A stretch of DNA of 7,082 bases from UBA647 sp964400545 (GTDB taxonomy: Bacteria > Acidobacteriota > Aminicenantia > UBA2199): the NCBI GenBank assembly GCA_964400545.1, contig CAYNUG010000116.1:1-7082 (forward strand), written 5' to 3'. A program made the translations under genes and the position numbers. This document shows positions 6,161-7,082 of this stretch, one piece after another (positions within the stretch are counted from its first letter, which is position 1; the number at the start of each line of letters is the position of its first letter). Below the pieces are notes generated by a model, which was given only the letters and a program-made list of their open reading frames with translations, did not search any database and was not told where the DNA came from.

Positions 6161-6179
6161 CTGTCCCGGACCGACACAG
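6161..6179. repeat. Imperfect 19-base palindrome in the divergent intergenic region
   Basis: CTGTCCCGGACCGACACAG pairs with its own reverse complement at seven of nine arm positions around a central base (CTGT..CGG.CCG..ACAG on the minus strand). It is a GC-rich island in AT-rich surroundings, just upstream of the weak -35 region of the glycosyltransferase promoter. It may be a binding site for an unidentified regulator; no family can be named. Confidence 0.35.
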
Positions 6180-6203
6180 GTTTTATTAATATTCTTTGTG
6201 TTA

Positions 6204-6209
6204 TATAAT
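6204..6209 (+). promoter_or_regulatory. -10 box (TATAAT) of the glycosyltransferase gene, leaderless geometry
   Basis: A perfect TATAAT is followed by six bases and then the ATG at 6216, so the expected transcription start coincides with the A of the start codon. The -35 region (TTTTAT at about 6181-6186, 17-base spacing) is weak. No Shine-Dalgarno precedes the ATG, which agrees with a leaderless mRNA. Confidence 0.55.
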
Positions 6210-6215
6210 TTCTTT

Positions 6216-7082
6216 ATGAGTATGAAATTTAAAGGTTTATCGATGATAGTTCCGTGTTTTAACGAGTCGGAAAGTATAAAAAAGACACTTGAAGAAATTG
6301 ACATTTCACTAAGATCAACAGGTATTGATTACGAGATAATTGTTGTAAATGACGGGTCAACAGATAACAGTTCCGAAAGGATCGGAGAACTGAAGATCAA
6401 AGGTCTGATCATTCTTGAAAACGAGATGAATCTTGGATACGGAGCCTCAATAAAAGAGGGAATAAAAATTAGTCGTTTCGAATGGATCGGGATCTCTGAT
6501 GCTGACGGGACGTATCCCGTTGAAAGAATAAAGGATATGCTCCCATTCTTTAAAGATCATGATATGGTTATAGGGGTTAGGACAGGTGATGTAAAATCCG
6601 TACCACTTGCAAGAAGACCTGCCAAATGGTTCCTTAATAAGTTTTCCTCATATCTTGCAGGCAGAAAGATCAAAGATGTCAACTCTGGTTTCAGATTCTT
6701 CAAAAAGGAAATGATCCTGAAGTTCTGGAAAATATTCCCGGATGGTTTTTCATTCACAACTACTTCGACGATGCTTTTTATCATGGAGAATATGAAGGTT
6801 AAGAATATCCCGATCGATTATTTTAAGAGAAAAGGGAAATCGAAGATCAGACCTGTCAGGGATACATATAATTTTTTCCTGCTGATCATGAGGATCACAA
6901 TGCTTTTCAACCCTCTCCGGATATTCATGCCTCTCTTCTTTTTTACTTTAACACTTTTTTTCGGCTCATTTGCAAGAGATATATATATCAGGAATCTGAC
7001 TGATACCAGCGTTCTTTTGTTTGTTTTTTCATTTATCATTTTTCTGATTGGACTCCTTGCGGATCTTATAAACAGGAGACAG
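6216..7082 (+). CDS. GT2-family (GtrB/dolichol-phosphate-mannose-synthase-like) glycosyltransferase, 3' end off the right edge
   Basis: The visible 289 residues start at ATG 6216. Residues 7-120 form the GT-A nucleotide-sugar binding fold: SMIVPCFNE (9-17), VVNDGSTDNS (43-52), and the metal-binding DAD in SDADGTYP (94-101). DVNSGFRFFKKEM (154-166) and KRKGKSKIRPVRD (204-216) are typical of enzymes that transfer a sugar from a nucleotide donor to a polyprenyl phosphate. Two C-terminal helices (about 235-256 and 267-285) would anchor it in the inner membrane. The ending LLADLINRR is usual near the C-terminus, so little is missing. It is divergent from rex. No Shine-Dalgarno precedes 6216; an alternative ATG at 6243 has AAAGG seven bases ahead but would trim the first beta strand. 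The donor sugar and acceptor are unknown. Confidence 0.9.
   Translation, partial: MSMKFKGLSMIVPCFNESESIKKTLEEIDISLRSTGIDYEIIVVNDGSTDNSSERIGELKIKGLIILENEMNLGYGASIKEGIKISRFEWIGISDADGTYPVERIKDMLPFFKDHDMVIGVRTGDVKSVPLARRPAKWFLNKFSSYLAGRKIKDVNSGFRFFKKEMILKFWKIFPDGFSFTTTSTMLFIMENMKVKNIPIDYFKRKGKSKIRPVRDTYNFFLLIMRITMLFNPLRIFMPLFFFTLTLFFGSFARDIYIRNLTDTSVLLFVFSFIIFLIGLLADLINRRQ

Noticed and set aside
6557..7039. Two short minus-strand open frames under the glycosyltransferase
   Set aside because: Both are shadows of the plus-strand GT2 gene, which has continuous family motifs here.
1..7082. CRISPR arrays, insertion sequences, tRNA or rRNA genes
   Set aside because: No regularly spaced repeats, transposase motifs, terminal inverted repeats or RNA-gene signatures were seen; the window is almost wholly coding.

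Overview
This is a bacterial window, AT-rich (about 40% G+C by eye, not counted). It is filled almost entirely by one leftward (minus-strand) operon of eight tightly packed cistrons, with a rightward gene at the right edge. The gene content suggests an anaerobe or facultative anaerobe that runs an ion-pumping membrane complex and senses NADH/NAD+. I cannot name the phylum from sequence alone.

Layout in transcription order from the right. A rex-family redox repressor (6063 to 5413) is followed by an Mrp/Mbh-type antiporter module: mnhE (5416-4931), mnhF (4938-4681), mnhG (4681-4319), an 83-residue DUF4040/MbhD-like protein (4322-4071), a fused MbhE-MrpB protein (4074-3364), mnhC (3362-2997), and a very long reading frame from 3003 that is still open at base 1. 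That last frame encodes at least 1001 residues. It is two complete proton-channel (MrpD/NuoM/NuoN-type) modules in one polypeptide. Every junction overlaps by 1-8 bases except one with a single-base gap, and good Shine-Dalgarno sequences sit inside the preceding genes, so translation is probably coupled along the operon.

The order E-F-G-D'-(E'/B)-C-D, without a NuoL-like MrpA first, is the order of the membrane arm of Mbh hydrogenase and Mbx/Mbs-type complexes rather than of a classical mrpABCDEFG locus. Mbx/Mbs has two antiporter subunits, H and H'; the tandem protein here looks like these two as one chain. If so, the NuoH-, NuoB-, NuoC/D- and NuoI-like subunits should lie just left of base 1. 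A plain Mrp antiporter cannot be excluded from this window.

The control region is the 152-base interval 6064-6215. Reading left it holds a good promoter (TTGACA, 16 bases, TAGTAT), and one base beyond it a perfect 9+4+9 inverted repeat that covers the expected transcription start and runs into the rex start codon. This suggests a Rex operator giving autoregulation and NADH-responsive control of the pump operon. Reading right, TATAAT lies six bases before the ATG of a GT2 polyprenol-type glycosyltransferase, the geometry of a leaderless transcript. The glycosyltransferase has no obvious functional link to the pump. It runs off the right edge within a few residues of where such proteins usually end.
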